Assembly: GCF_024753545.1 (NCBI RefSeq)
Contig: NZ_JANTOO010000012.1
Coordinates: 121,277 to 185,276 of the forward strand
Reading direction: 5' to 3'
Length of the DNA stretch: 64,000 nt
Origin: Lysinibacillus pinottii
GTDB taxonomy: Bacteria > Bacillota > Bacilli > Bacillales_A > Planococcaceae
This document shows, piece by piece, positions 34,479 to 43,786 of the stretch; within the stretch, counting starts at the first letter, position 1, and each line of letters starts with the position of its first letter. The notes beneath the pieces were generated by a model that had not been told where the DNA came from, searched no databases, and saw nothing but the letters and a program-made list of their open reading frames with translations. A program made the position numbers and the translations under genes.

Positions 34479-35840
34479 ATGAAAAATCTGCTTTATTCAA
34501 GGTTTTGGCGTTTGCATTTTTTCGCAGCCCTTTGTATTACGCCATTACTGCTATCTCTCACATTAAGTGGGATTGGTTATTTGTTTTTTACAGATGTAGA
34601 AAATCGTTTATATGATGATTATTTTTTTGGCGATAGCCATAAAGAAGAGGTCTTAACAATTGATGAAGCAGTGGAAAAAGCAGAGGCAGCATTTGCAGGT
34701 TACACCACTACAAAAGTGATTATGTTGGAAGAGCCTTATAATACGCGTTTAACTTTATCAAATGGGAATGAACAGAAGTATGTATTTTTAGATGATCATT
34801 ATCAAATGGTTGGTAGTCAGGATGCCAATTATACATTCTCTAATATTATGAGAAATACCCATAGCTCATTATTTATTGGTGGTACATTTGTCAATTATTT
34901 AGTAGAACTAGCGGCATGCTGGACAATCTTTTTACTGCTATCCGGACTTTATATGACGTTTAAAGGGGATTTATTGAAAAAGCGCAAATCGGAAAATAAA
35001 CGACAAAAAAGTAAGAGATACCATGCGCTTGTTGGGACAATCATTACTATTCCCATGGTGATGTTCATTGCTACAGGGCTTTTATGGTCTGCTTTTCAAG
35101 GTTCCATATTGGCAAATATAGCGTCAGAAAGTCCAACTTTCGGCTACCCATTATTACAGCAAAAGCCACCAACATCCGATGTGTCTGAAATTCCATGGGC
35201 AACGCGTCAATTAGAGGCGCCATCATCTGAGGGAGAACATGCACAGCATCACGGTGGGGGGGCTGTCCGTTATACAAACGACAACCAAATGACCATTGCT
35301 AATCTTGAAAAAGAAATAACTGCCATGAATATTGCCAAACCTTATTCGATTATTTATCCATCAAACGAAGAAGGCGTATTTACAGTGGCAAAGGCCAGTA
35401 ATTCAGGTGTAACAGGACTTGATGTCAAGCCTACAGACGAGGCAACGATGTATTTTGATCAATATAGCGGCAAGTTTATTGATCAGGTTAACTATGAGGA
35501 TTATGGTATGCTGGCGAAATTCTTTACATGGGGCATTCCTTTACATGAAGGCCATTTGTTTGGCTGGCCAAATAAGCTGTTAAACTTACTGGTATGTTTA
35601 GCCTTTTTAGCAGTAATTGTATGGGGGATTCGCACTTGGATTTTACGTAGGAAAAAAGGTGAGCTATCTGCACCACCACAAATTTCACATAAAATCTCAC
35701 TTCCTTTCGTAATTTTCCTTATTATTTTAGGAATTATTATGCCATTGTTTGGTGCCTCATTGATTGCGGTAGTGTTGATTGAATATTTCATTTTAGGATG
35801 GCAAACCAAAAAGAAACTAAGAGCAGAAGAAACTAAATAA
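34479..35840 (+). CDS. PepSY-associated transmembrane protein
   Basis: A 453-residue membrane protein of the PepSY_TM (PiuB-like) type. It opens with FWRLHFFAALCITPLLLSLT, has a PepSY domain in the first extracellular loop (EVLTIDEAVEKAEAAFAGY), further helices near 145, 190, 365 and 410, and the RNTHSSLFIGG and PLHEGHLFGWP histidine motifs. Homologues are linked to iron/haem reduction or uptake, but roles are poorly known. The ATG has GGAGATTAAAA upstream. A strong terminator follows, so the gene is probably monocistronic. Confidence 0.88.
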   Translation: MKNLLYSRFWRLHFFAALCITPLLLSLTLSGIGYLFFTDVENRLYDDYFFGDSHKEEVLTIDEAVEKAEAAFAGYTTTKVIMLEEPYNTRLTLSNGNEQKYVFLDDHYQMVGSQDANYTFSNIMRNTHSSLFIGGTFVNYLVELAACWTIFLLLSGLYMTFKGDLLKKRKSENKRQKSKRYHALVGTIITIPMVMFIATGLLWSAFQGSILANIASESPTFGYPLLQQKPPTSDVSEIPWATRQLEAPSSEGEHAQHHGGGAVRYTNDNQMTIANLEKEITAMNIAKPYSIIYPSNEEGVFTVAKASNSGVTGLDVKPTDEATMYFDQYSGKFIDQVNYEDYGMLAKFFTWGIPLHEGHLFGWPNKLLNLLVCLAFLAVIVWGIRTWILRRKKGELSAPPQISHKISLPFVIFLIILGIIMPLFGASLIAVVLIEYFILGWQTKKKLRAEETK

Positions 35841-35848
35841 AGATAATG

Positions 35849-35884
35849 GATACGGCACAACCCAAATGTGTCGTATCTTTTTTT
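35849..35884 (+). terminator. Terminator of the PepSY gene
   Basis: GATACGGCACA / TGTGTCGTATC stem (one G-T pair) followed by a T7 run. Confidence 0.85.
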
Positions 35885-36022
35885 GTTGTTTATTTCATTT
35901 GGAGTAAGCCGAATACTATGTTGATGCAGAAAATTATTTATAGATTTTTCAGCGCGATTTTATAAAGTTTTAAGATTTGTATGGTACATTGCTATTAGTT
36001 TCAGCTTATTGGGGGAATTTAG

Positions 36023-37501
36023 ATGTCGATTAAAACGAGGTTTTTGCTATCTTATGTAGGCGTTATTATGATTGCCATCACGCTTTTACTTGCAGCGGTT
36101 TTTCTTTTTTCCTTTGCCATTACAGGTGATGTTAAAGCAATTGAGCATTTTTACAAAAAGTCTTATGTCCAAAAGCCTTTAACAACGGTAGAGGAAAATG
36201 CTTTTTTAGATTTGAAATTATTGGCAAAAAAAAATCCCCAGCAGCTTTTAGATATTGAACAGCTACAAACCATAAATGCTCCTTCCATTGAGATTGTTGT
36301 GCGGAAAGACCATCAAATTGTTTATGCAACACAACAAGAGCATCAACAACTATTGCTTCAAAGTTTACCAGGTTTTGAAGCGACCAATATTAATTCACGT
36401 GACACAATTATGATTAATCAAGCCTTTTATACGTATGTGAAGTTCGATTTTTATTTCCCAGACAAAACAGAAGGGAGTATCTTTGTATTAAGAGAGGTTA
36501 GTTCACATGCGGAGGTAACGCGAGAACTGTTACCCATTCTGTTAGGTATCTTATTTGTCTTATTTATGATGATTATCGGTTTACTCAATTATTTAGTGTC
36601 TAGAAGTATCATTAACCCAATCACAGCCTTAAAGGAAGGGGCAGAACGGATTAAATCGGGTGATTTAGATTTTGAAATTACATCCCGTTCTAATGATGAA
36701 ATTGGTCAGCTTAATCGATCGTTTGAGGAAATGAGAGTTAAACTGAAGGAATCTGTACTAATTCAGCTTCAATATGAAGAAAATCGGAAAGAACTGTTAT
36801 CGAATATCTCCCACGATTTAAAAACGCCAATGACCTCTATTATTGGCTATGTGGAGGGCATTAAAGATGGTGTAGCGAATACTGAACAGAAAATGGATAA
36901 ATATTTAACAACTATCTATACGAAAGCCAAGGATATGGACGTGTTAATTGATGAATTATTCTTATTCTCGAAATTAGATTTGAAAAAGGTTCCGTTCCAA
37001 ATGGAAAGTGTCAATCTTCAACAATATATGCATGATTATGTGGAGGATGCTAGCTTTGACTTTATTGCCAGAGATATTCATTTACAATATATATCAGCAG
37101 GCTCTTCGCTTTTTGCTATGGTGGACAGGGATAAGCTAAGACGTGTCTTATCCAACTTATTGAGCAACAGTGAAAAATATATGGATAAACCTTATAAGCA
37201 AATTATTATTTCCCTACATGAGCGAGTAGATGATGCCATCATTCAAGTTACAGATAATGGTGCGGGAATTGACCCTACTGCATTACCACATATATTTGAT
37301 CGTTTTTATCGTGCGGAACCTTCTCGAAATTCTCAAACAGGTGGAAGTGGTCTTGGGTTAGCAATTGCCAAACAAATCGTCCTTGAAATGGGTGGCGATA
37401 TTTGGGCAAAGAGCGAATTAACAAAGGGAACGAGCATTTTCATTTCATTGAAAAAGGATGAGGAAATGGGGGGAAATCATGAAAAAAATATTATTAATTG
37501 A
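36023..37501 (+). CDS. Sensor histidine kinase (HAMP-HisKA-HATPase)
   Basis: A 492-residue kinase with two membrane helices (about 8-32 and 168-192) bracketing a sensor loop of about 135 residues. A HAMP domain follows (SIINPITALKEG), then the phospho-acceptor His near 264 in SNISHDLKTP and the ATP-binding N, G1 and G2 boxes (LLSNSEKY, TDNGAGID, GGSGLGLAI). It is followed by, and overlaps by 23 bp, its response regulator gene. The kinase-first order is less usual. The signal is unknown; the nearby PepSY gene is a possible target. Confidence 0.93.
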   Translation: MSIKTRFLLSYVGVIMIAITLLLAAVFLFSFAITGDVKAIEHFYKKSYVQKPLTTVEENAFLDLKLLAKKNPQQLLDIEQLQTINAPSIEIVVRKDHQIVYATQQEHQQLLLQSLPGFEATNINSRDTIMINQAFYTYVKFDFYFPDKTEGSIFVLREVSSHAEVTRELLPILLGILFVLFMMIIGLLNYLVSRSIINPITALKEGAERIKSGDLDFEITSRSNDEIGQLNRSFEEMRVKLKESVLIQLQYEENRKELLSNISHDLKTPMTSIIGYVEGIKDGVANTEQKMDKYLTTIYTKAKDMDVLIDELFLFSKLDLKKVPFQMESVNLQQYMHDYVEDASFDFIARDIHLQYISAGSSLFAMVDRDKLRRVLSNLLSNSEKYMDKPYKQIIISLHERVDDAIIQVTDNGAGIDPTALPHIFDRFYRAEPSRNSQTGGSGLGLAIAKQIVLEMGGDIWAKSELTKGTSIFISLKKDEEMGGNHEKNIIN

Positions 37502-38165
37502 AGATGAAGTGAGCATAGCAGAGCTCCAACGAGATTATTTAGAAATTAATGATTATGTGGTAGATATTCAGCATCATGGCGATGAGGGGCTGAAGCAGGC
37601 GCTTCATGGCGATTATGATTTAATTATTTTAGATATTATGCTTCCTGGAATGAATGGCTTTGAAATTTGTAAACAAATTCGAGCAGTGAACAATATCCCC
37701 ATCTTATTTGTGTCGGCTAAAAAAGAGGATATTGATAAAATTCGAGGTCTCGGGTTAGGGGCAGATGATTATATTACTAAGCCTTTTAGTCCTAGTGAGC
37801 TTGTGGCAAGGGTCAAGGCGCATATATCTAGATATGAGCGTTTAGCCTCAAACCAACCAACGAACAATATGATGTCTATACATGGCCTTACGATCGATAC
37901 ATCAGCTCGAAAGGTTTTTGTGAATGGTGAAGAAGTGGCCTTTACGACCAAGGAATTTGATTTGCTTGTGTTTTTTGTTAAACATCCAAATCAAGTATTA
38001 AGTAAAGAACAATTATATGAGCGGAACTGGGGCTATGAATCCGCTGCGGATGTTTCCACAGTTACCGTGCATATACGAAAGCTTCGTGAAAAAATTGAAC
38101 GTGATCCAGCACAGCCAAAGTTTTTAGAAACCGTATGGGGTGCAGGTTACCGCTTAAATGTGTAA
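37479..38165 (+). CDS. OmpR-family response regulator
   Basis: A 228-residue regulator with a receiver domain (acidic pair Glu8/Asp9, phospho-Asp52 in LDIMLPG, Lys in YITKPFSP) and an OmpR-type winged helix (TKEFDLLVFFVKHPNQVLSKEQL, TVTVHIRKLREKIE). ATG 37479 is chosen because GGGGGAAATC precedes it; the track upstream is inside the kinase gene. It is the output partner of that kinase. Confidence 0.94.
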   Translation: MKKILLIEDEVSIAELQRDYLEINDYVVDIQHHGDEGLKQALHGDYDLIILDIMLPGMNGFEICKQIRAVNNIPILFVSAKKEDIDKIRGLGLGADDYITKPFSPSELVARVKAHISRYERLASNQPTNNMMSIHGLTIDTSARKVFVNGEEVAFTTKEFDLLVFFVKHPNQVLSKEQLYERNWGYESAADVSTVTVHIRKLREKIERDPAQPKFLETVWGAGYRLNV

Positions 38166-38172
38166 GACACCG

Positions 38173-38198
38173 CCTCGTCGTCTTGACGAGGTTTTTTT
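38173..38198 (+). terminator. Terminator of the kinase-regulator operon
   Basis: CCTCGTC / GACGAGG stem with a 5-nt loop, followed by T7. Confidence 0.85.
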
Positions 38199-38307
38199 AA
38201 TTGAAAATTTTAGACTTTTTTAAGAAATGGTTAATAGGCAATTTAGCAATGAATTATAAACTATACATAGACTGCTAAAATTAAATAGTGAGGGCGGTGA
38301 ATAGCCA

Positions 38308-39018
38308 ATGAAAAAAATGCAAGCAGCTATGATCGCTTTATCATTTTTATTGCAGGGATGTGCCTCAAATGATACGGAGACCATAAGGCGTGATAAAGGA
38401 GGAAATGAGGAAATGGCAACAGATTTGACGAGTCAATTGTTTCAAGCGGTAGAAAAAAGCGATGTAGAATCGCTAAAAAAAGTTATACATGAAAAAGTGA
38501 ATATCAATGCACAAGACGCAAGCAATCGAACGGCTTTGATGATGGCTACCTACAATCAGGATGTGGAAGCAGTGAAATTACTCATCGATGCAGGTGCGGA
38601 TGTGAACATCCAGGATGATATGAAAAACACGCCTTTCTTATATGCGGGTGCGGAAGGCTATTTGGATATATTAAAGCTAACGATTCAAGCAGGTGCCAAT
38701 CCTACGATTGTAAATCGTTATGGTGGAACGGCATTAATTCCAGCATCTGAGCACGGCTACATTCATGTCATTGAGGAATTATTAACTACCACAAACATCG
38801 ATGTGAATCATGTCAATAATCTGGGATGGACAGCATTAATGGAAGCGATTGTATTAAATAACGGCAACCCTACACAGCAAACGGCCATTCAAATGTTGAT
38901 TGATCATGGAGCTGATGTCAATATTCCAGATAAAAATAATATGTCACCTTTACAGCACGCAAAACAGAAAGGATTTAAGGAGATTGAAGAAATCCTTGTT
39001 GCAGCAGGAGCAAAATAA
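38308..39018 (+). CDS. Ankyrin-repeat lipoprotein
   Basis: A 236-residue protein with a lipoprotein signal (LLQGC lipobox) and four to five ankyrin repeats (NRTALMMATYNQDVEAVKLL, KNTPFLYAGAEGYLDILKLT, GWTALMEAIV and so on; AGADVNIQD turns). It should be anchored outside the membrane as a protein-binding scaffold; partners unknown. GAGGGCGGTGAATAGCC precedes the ATG. Monocistronic. Confidence 0.9.
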   Translation: MKKMQAAMIALSFLLQGCASNDTETIRRDKGGNEEMATDLTSQLFQAVEKSDVESLKKVIHEKVNINAQDASNRTALMMATYNQDVEAVKLLIDAGADVNIQDDMKNTPFLYAGAEGYLDILKLTIQAGANPTIVNRYGGTALIPASEHGYIHVIEELLTTTNIDVNHVNNLGWTALMEAIVLNNGNPTQQTAIQMLIDHGADVNIPDKNNMSPLQHAKQKGFKEIEEILVAAGAK

Positions 39019-39031
39019 ACGACTAGACTTT

Positions 39032-39065
39032 AGCCATCGAGAAGCTTCACTCTTGATGGCTTTTA
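39032..39065 (+). terminator. Terminator of the ankyrin gene
   Basis: AGCCATCGAGA / TCTTGATGGCT stem (one mismatch), then TTTTA. Confidence 0.75.
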
Positions 39066-39068
39066 TCT

Positions 39069-39530
39069 CGTCAAAATCGTGATGCAAGTGGCAAACGCTT
39101 TGATATTATTTCTTCATTGCGTGATCGCTATGTGACTGTGATAACAAGTGAAGGGGAAGAGTTTGTAGCTAATTATGTGCCTTTCCACAAGCAGCTGATG
39201 GAAAATAAGCTCCTCAATTTAGATTACCTGCAGGTCAAACCTTCCCTTCAAACAAGGTGTTACATACCAAGTGTACTCACATTGGGCAGAAATTGATGTA
39301 AAGAGCTTTGTTGCAAAAAAATAGCACCATTTACACTGCAATCTGCTAAGGCTATTAATAGTAATTCATTGGAATTGTAATTAACTAATAATCCTCAAAC
39401 GGATTTATTAGCTGGCAGAAGTGTGGAACTTCGTGGTAATGGTGGCACATTAAAAGCAGATGTAAATTATACGGTGACACCATTAAATAATTGGGCGATA
39501 GCGACAAATGTAGTTCTCCAAGGTAAATAA
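39069..39530 (+). pseudogene. Broken coding remnants, family unknown
   Basis: Two start-less fragments read like protein. One is from 39069 (RDASGKRFDIISSLRDRYV, then EGEEFVANYVPFHKQLME), ending at a stop near 39295. The other ends at 39530 (LAGRSVELRGNGGTLKADVN, WAIATNVVLQGK). Stops and frame changes separate them and neither has a ribosome site. They are probably leftovers of one or two lost genes. Confidence 0.4.
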
Positions 39531-39576
39531 ACAGGTGAATTTGTAATTGAACTATGTAGTATACGTTCTCCTATCA

Positions 39577-39608
39577 AAAAATCTCGTCACAGAGGTGGCG
39601 AGATTTTT
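39577..39608. terminator. Terminator, bidirectional in form
   Basis: AAAAATCTCGTCAC / GTGGCGAGATTTTT stem with a 4-nt loop just after the stop of the minus-strand response regulator. Confidence 0.82.
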
Positions 39609-39613
39609 CTGAT

Positions 39614-40219
39614 TTATAGCCAGCCTTTATCACTAGCAATTTGAGCGGCCTGCTGTCTTGATTCTACTTGTAGCTTTTGAATAGAGGTTGATAAATAATT
39701 ACGAATGGTGCCTTTTGTTAAAAATAATTGTTTACTGATTTCGTGAGTGGTTAAGCCTTCTTTCACCAGTTGTAGCACGGCAACTTCTCGCTCATTTAAA
39801 GGATTTTGCTCTTTCATAAATAAGGTAGCAGCTAAATCTTTACTGACCACCTTTTCACCTTGCATGATTTTGCGAATAGTAGCAATTAAATAATCAATCG
39901 GTTCATCTTTCAGTAAGTAGCCATGTACCTCACAATCCATGGCCTTTTGTAAATAGCCTGGGCGTGCAAATGTAGTGACAATCATCACTTTACAGGGCAA
40001 GTTGGCCTCTTTAATTTTTTCTGCAAGCTCTAATCCTGACAGATGGGGCATTTCAATATCTACCAGGCAAACATCGGGTAATTCCTGCTGAATGTAGTTC
40101 CATGCTTTTTGACCATCTGAAACTTCAGCTATCACTTCAATATCTGGTTCGAAGGACAAAAGGGATGTTAAGGCACCACGTAACATTTGTTGGTCCTCTG
40201 CTAGTAAAACTCGTATCAT
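39614..40219 (-). CDS. NarL/DesR-type response regulator
   Basis: A 201-residue regulator with a receiver domain (Asp54 in LVDIEMPHLSG, Lys in YLLKDEPI) and a LuxR/NarL HTH (LNEREVAVLQLVKEGLTTHE, LFLTKGTIRNYLST). It overlaps the DesK-like kinase gene by 4 bp, which marks the cognate pair. The 20-bp palindrome at 42556 before the first gene of the operon is a candidate binding site. Confidence 0.93.
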   Translation of the reverse strand: MIRVLLAEDQQMLRGALTSLLSFEPDIEVIAEVSDGQKAWNYIQQELPDVCLVDIEMPHLSGLELAEKIKEANLPCKVMIVTTFARPGYLQKAMDCEVHGYLLKDEPIDYLIATIRKIMQGEKVVSKDLAATLFMKEQNPLNEREVAVLQLVKEGLTTHEISKQLFLTKGTIRNYLSTSIQKLQVESRQQAAQIASDKGWL

Positions 40220-41244
40220 GTTGAGGGCTCCTTTCCATCTTGAATTGGTATGCTGAATATTACGAGAGTGCCTGTCCTTGTACCCCCTTCAAAAAGGGCA
40301 TAACCTTGCAGAACACGCATTCTTTCTTTCATCGAGTTCATGCCATTACCCAGCCCCTTCTGTTCCAAACCAATCCCATCATCTTGAATGGCAATGGTAA
40401 ATTGTCTATTTCGACATTCAATCTCTATGTTGCAGTTTTGAGCCTGACTATGCTTCAGCATATTAGTTGTAGCCTCACGTACACATAAAGCTAACATGGT
40501 TTCCTCAACACTTGAAAGAACAATTTTTGGACAATGATTGTTAATAGTGGTCGTAATATTCGCACTTTGTAAGAGCTGCTGGCAGTGTAGTAGCTCTGTT
40601 TGTAGAGACACAAAATTCATATCCGAAACGAGCTCTCGTACTTGCTTTAAGGCTATACGTGTTGTAGCTAATATGTCATTTAATTCTTGTTTGACACTGG
40701 AAGGATCTCGGTCGATAAGTTTAGTGGTCAATTCCGTTTTGATTTTAATCATCGTCAGGGTGTGACCAATCGTGTCATGAAGATCTCTAGCAATGCGCTG
40801 TCTTTCCTCTTGTTGAACAAGCTGGGTATTGACATCTGCCAATTCAATTTGTAGGTTTTTCGACTTTTCTACAAAATAAATGAGAACAGGGAATACTAAT
40901 TGAATGATCATTAAGGGTATTAGTACTTGTGTGTCAACAAGTGCTAGGGAATTTGCGGTCGCCCACAAAATGATTAAAAACATAGCAGCTATACCAAGAA
41001 TTCCGCTAGCAATATGCCATTTTGATTTTGCCCTCCCTAATAAATCGGCAAAGGTAAATCCGAAGATAAGCATGAAGATATCCTCGTAAATAGCAAGGAT
41101 GGTAATGAGAAGGAAGCCTACAAGTGAGGCAATTAGTAGCTTCCAATCTCGATTCCATAAAGCCATATAGAAGGCGACTAAGTACAAGGCTAAAATAACG
41201 ATTTTAGCTGTGAAAGGGAGTACAGAATGCGACCATAATACCAT
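40216..41244 (-). CDS. DesK-like sensor histidine kinase (HisKA_3)
   Basis: The protein has several N-terminal membrane helices, a HisKA_3 motif with the phospho-His in RIARDLHDTIGHTL and an HATPase domain (LCVREATTNMLKHSQA, QDDGIGL, GNGMNSM). From ATG 41244 it has 342 residues, but that ATG has no ribosome site. Upstream the same frame continues 25 codons (KIYPREQVKHYLIIDVVSII), beginning at an ATA (41319) just after the preceding stop and a GATGGTG sequence. The real start is therefore uncertain and may be non-standard. Family: membrane-stress or lipid sensors. Confidence 0.88.
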   Translation of the reverse strand: MVLWSHSVLPFTAKIVILALYLVAFYMALWNRDWKLLIASLVGFLLITILAIYEDIFMLIFGFTFADLLGRAKSKWHIASGILGIAAMFLIILWATANSLALVDTQVLIPLMIIQLVFPVLIYFVEKSKNLQIELADVNTQLVQQEERQRIARDLHDTIGHTLTMIKIKTELTTKLIDRDPSSVKQELNDILATTRIALKQVRELVSDMNFVSLQTELLHCQQLLQSANITTTINNHCPKIVLSSVEETMLALCVREATTNMLKHSQAQNCNIEIECRNRQFTIAIQDDGIGLEQKGLGNGMNSMKERMRVLQGYALFEGGTRTGTLVIFSIPIQDGKEPST

Positions 41245-41322
41245 GGCAATTAAAACAATTATGGATACAACATCGATGATTAAATAGTGTTTAACTTGTT
41301 CTCTGGGATATATTTTTATGGC

Positions 41323-42471
41323 TTACACCATCCTCTGTGGCTTATTCTTTGTCAGAGCTTGAATCGTTTTTTTACGAACCCATTCCATCGGGCCAATACG
41401 GAACTGGTGCTGCCAAAATGTTGCTAGTACTAGCTGTAGACAAGATAGGGCAACCCACATACTTATAATAAAAAGGCTATTTACATGCCCGCCTAAGCCA
41501 AGCCCCCAGCCGTAAAAAATAATAGACGCCAGCACGTTTTGCAGGACATAACAGCTCAATGACATTTTGCCGACATTGGCAAACCGTTGCCAAAGCCAAT
41601 CTAGCTTCTTATATTCTACCAGTTTACCTAAAATTCCAATATAGCCAATGGATAGAATAGGTGCACATAAATAGCGAACAGGTAAATCAAAAAGTCCCCC
41701 AGGTATAAAAATTAGCAGATTCAATGGAATACCAATGAATACACCGATTGTAAAAAGCTTTTGTCGAGCTTGATAACCTTTACTTGTTGGTGAAAAAACC
41801 TCGTTGCGCATGAATTTGACCCCAAGGATAAATAAAAAAACATTCATCGGGATAATAAATATAGCTTCCGTTCGATAAAATAAAAAGTTTGTCAGGCGAT
41901 GCTGTACTTGCGCCAGCCATGTACCATTTTCATAGATGGCTGTGACAGTTTCCATCCCATTTAGGGAAACGCTAGCCCCAAGCAATGTAACGACAAAAAT
42001 AAAAAGAATGAGGAAGACATGAAAACTACCCAAAAGATAGAAAGCCCATGTCATGACTTTGTCGCCTAATCTAATGAGAATAGCCACGATAAATGCCGTA
42101 ACGGCGTAGCTCATTAAAATATCATATTCCATGACCAGTGTGTAATGAAGTAGTCCTTCCACCCCTAAGAAGACAATGGTCCAAAGATACACGCCAGGCC
42201 AAGTATTTCCTCTACGAAGTGCCTGCTGGTATTTTAACTGTAAACCTACCCCAAACATAATCGTTAATAATCCTAGTAACTTGCCGTTTACAAAAAATAG
42301 TACTAACATTCGTAAAAAATCATTGAATGACCACCAACCAGTATAATTACTCGTTGTAATATACGATAAATCACCCAGATAAGCAAAAATCCAAATATTC
42401 GTTCCGAGGGTCCCTAAGACAGCGAATCCTCTTAGCATATCGATAAAGGGAAGCCTTTGTTGTGTTTGCAT
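41323..42471 (-). CDS. DUF418-type membrane protein
   Basis: A 382-residue protein with about ten membrane helices, beginning RLPFIDMLRGFAVLGTLGTN as in DUF418 proteins, with the family's C-terminal block (GKMSLSCYVLQNVLASIIFYG, RIGPMEW). Function is unknown; members often sit with DesK/DesR-like pairs and antibiotic-stress genes. It is the first gene of the minus-strand operon, with the kinase following at once. Confidence 0.88.
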   Translation of the reverse strand: MQTQQRLPFIDMLRGFAVLGTLGTNIWIFAYLGDLSYITTSNYTGWWSFNDFLRMLVLFFVNGKLLGLLTIMFGVGLQLKYQQALRRGNTWPGVYLWTIVFLGVEGLLHYTLVMEYDILMSYAVTAFIVAILIRLGDKVMTWAFYLLGSFHVFLILFIFVVTLLGASVSLNGMETVTAIYENGTWLAQVQHRLTNFLFYRTEAIFIIPMNVFLFILGVKFMRNEVFSPTSKGYQARQKLFTIGVFIGIPLNLLIFIPGGLFDLPVRYLCAPILSIGYIGILGKLVEYKKLDWLWQRFANVGKMSLSCYVLQNVLASIIFYGWGLGLGGHVNSLFIISMWVALSCLQLVLATFWQHQFRIGPMEWVRKKTIQALTKNKPQRMV

Positions 42472-42555
42472 AGTTCCATCACTCTTTCTTTGTTTTTCTT
42501 ATATTCATGATAAGAAAACAGGAGGATAAAACCTATTCACACGAGTCAAAGAATC

Positions 42556-42575
42556 GTTATGACAGGTGTCATAAC
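42556..42575 (-). promoter_or_regulatory. Perfect 20-bp palindrome upstream of the DUF418 operon
   Basis: GTTATGACA-GG-TGTCATAAC, 85 bp before the operon's first ATG. Suited to a dimeric NarL-type regulator; a TTGACT -35-like element lies close by (minus strand). Confidence 0.5.
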
Positions 42576-42582
42576 AAAAAAA

Positions 42583-42604
42583 CCAGCAACGCTTTGGATG
42601 CTGG
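42583..42604 (-). terminator. Terminator of the methyltransferase gene
   Basis: CCAGCA / TGCTGG stem; on the minus strand followed by TTTTTTT. Confidence 0.75.
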
Positions 42605-42612
42605 CTAGATGG

Positions 42613-43356
42613 TTATTTTGTACAGATATAGATGCGATAATCTAAAATATTATCGTATTTTTCATTCATCATAATATGCTGATCCAAGACATCATACAAT
42701 GTGGATTCAATCTCCTTGGAAATGTGGAATTCTGGCTTAGAGGAAATATCCTTATTTTTTTGTATGCGAATATCTTGAAACCCTATCTCTTGAAATAATG
42801 CAACCCAATCCTTTTTCGTAAAGAGAGCATCAAACCCGTAAAATTGTTGAATATCGTCTGCCAGCTGTGAGGAAAGAAGCGTAGGGATTGTAAATTCAAT
42901 AGCAATCAAGCGCCCACCTTGTTTTAATAAACGAAAAATCTCTTGCAATGCACGTTGTTTATGAACAAAGGAAAGAACAGATTCAGCAAGCACAAAGTCA
43001 AATGCTCCATTGGGGAGTGATGTTTCCTCAATCGAGCCTTGAATGATATTGACTGGTAAACGTGCTTTTTTCATGCGGTGACGTGCCTTTTCTATCATAA
43101 TGGGATTAATATCGATACCCGTTACATTTGTTGTATAGTAAGAAGCCAAAAAGGCAGCTGTTTGCCCTGTACCACAGCCAACATCTAAAATATGAGAGGT
43201 TGGCAGAATACTCTCATTCTTTAGGATTTCCTTTGATAGATTGATGCCACCAGGATGGGCACCACCAACACCAAATTTTGCTAGGAATTGAAGATAATTA
43301 GAGTCTTGAATGAAAACCACCTTCTTTTTCATATAGTATGAAAAGAAAACTAGCAT
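42613..43356 (-). CDS. Class I SAM-dependent methyltransferase
   Basis: A 247-residue Rossmann-fold methyltransferase with the SAM motif ILDVGCGTGQTAAFL, the acidic VTGIDINP strand and FDFVLAESVLSF. The N-terminus has FLAKFGVGGAHPGG, a mark of one Firmicute subgroup. The substrate is not known. The start is uncertain: ATG 43356 has AAGGGAA close upstream, while family alignment would begin about ten codons later. Lone minus-strand gene. Confidence 0.85.
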   Translation of the reverse strand: MLVFFSYYMKKKVVFIQDSNYLQFLAKFGVGGAHPGGINLSKEILKNESILPTSHILDVGCGTGQTAAFLASYYTTNVTGIDINPIMIEKARHRMKKARLPVNIIQGSIEETSLPNGAFDFVLAESVLSFVHKQRALQEIFRLLKQGGRLIAIEFTIPTLLSSQLADDIQQFYGFDALFTKKDWVALFQEIGFQDIRIQKNKDISSKPEFHISKEIESTLYDVLDQHIMMNEKYDNILDYRIYICTK

Positions 43357-43491
43357 GGTTCCCTTACATATGATGAAAAGCTAGAAATCCTATTTTTAAA
43401 TAGATAATTTTTGATACTTCTTCATACGTCTAATTCCTTCATAGATGATGCACATATACTAGGGGAGAGCTTTTAGATAGGAGGTGTATAA

Positions 43492-43734
43492 ATGCCACAT
43501 TTTCAGCCGAATTATAGAAGAGGAGTCTATCCTTCAAACAATATGGGAACTTTTGGTCCTCCATTTCGAGGTAGAGCGATGCAACCTAACTATCCACCCA
43601 ATCGGCAATTTCAAGGTCCTGGTTTAGGAAGATTGCCAGATCATTTACATGCAATCATGGGGCATGCTGGAACGATTACGAATGGCGTAAATATGTTAAG
43701 ACAGATGGGGGCACTATTAAGTTTATTCAAATAA
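43492..43734 (+). CDS. Small Pro/Asn/Gly-rich protein (VrrA/YppG-like in style)
   Basis: An 80-residue protein whose first 50 residues are rich in P, N, R, G and F, followed by a helical end (HAIMGHAGTITNGVNMLRQM). This layout resembles the small VrrA/YqfQ and YppG proteins of Bacillus, some of them spore-linked; the match is by style only. GATAGGAGGTGTATAA before the ATG is a strong ribosome site. Confidence 0.75.
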   Translation: MPHFQPNYRRGVYPSNNMGTFGPPFRGRAMQPNYPPNRQFQGPGLGRLPDHLHAIMGHAGTITNGVNMLRQMGALLSLFK

Positions 43735-43744
43735 AAGAAAGAAG

Positions 43745-43777
43745 CCCTCTTAAGAATGCTTTCTTTAAGAGGGTTTC
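43745..43777. terminator. Terminator between convergent genes
   Basis: CCCTCTTAA / TTAAGAGGG stem; T-rich on the plus side, and usable on the minus strand too. Confidence 0.75.
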
Positions 43778-43786
43778 TATTGCGAA

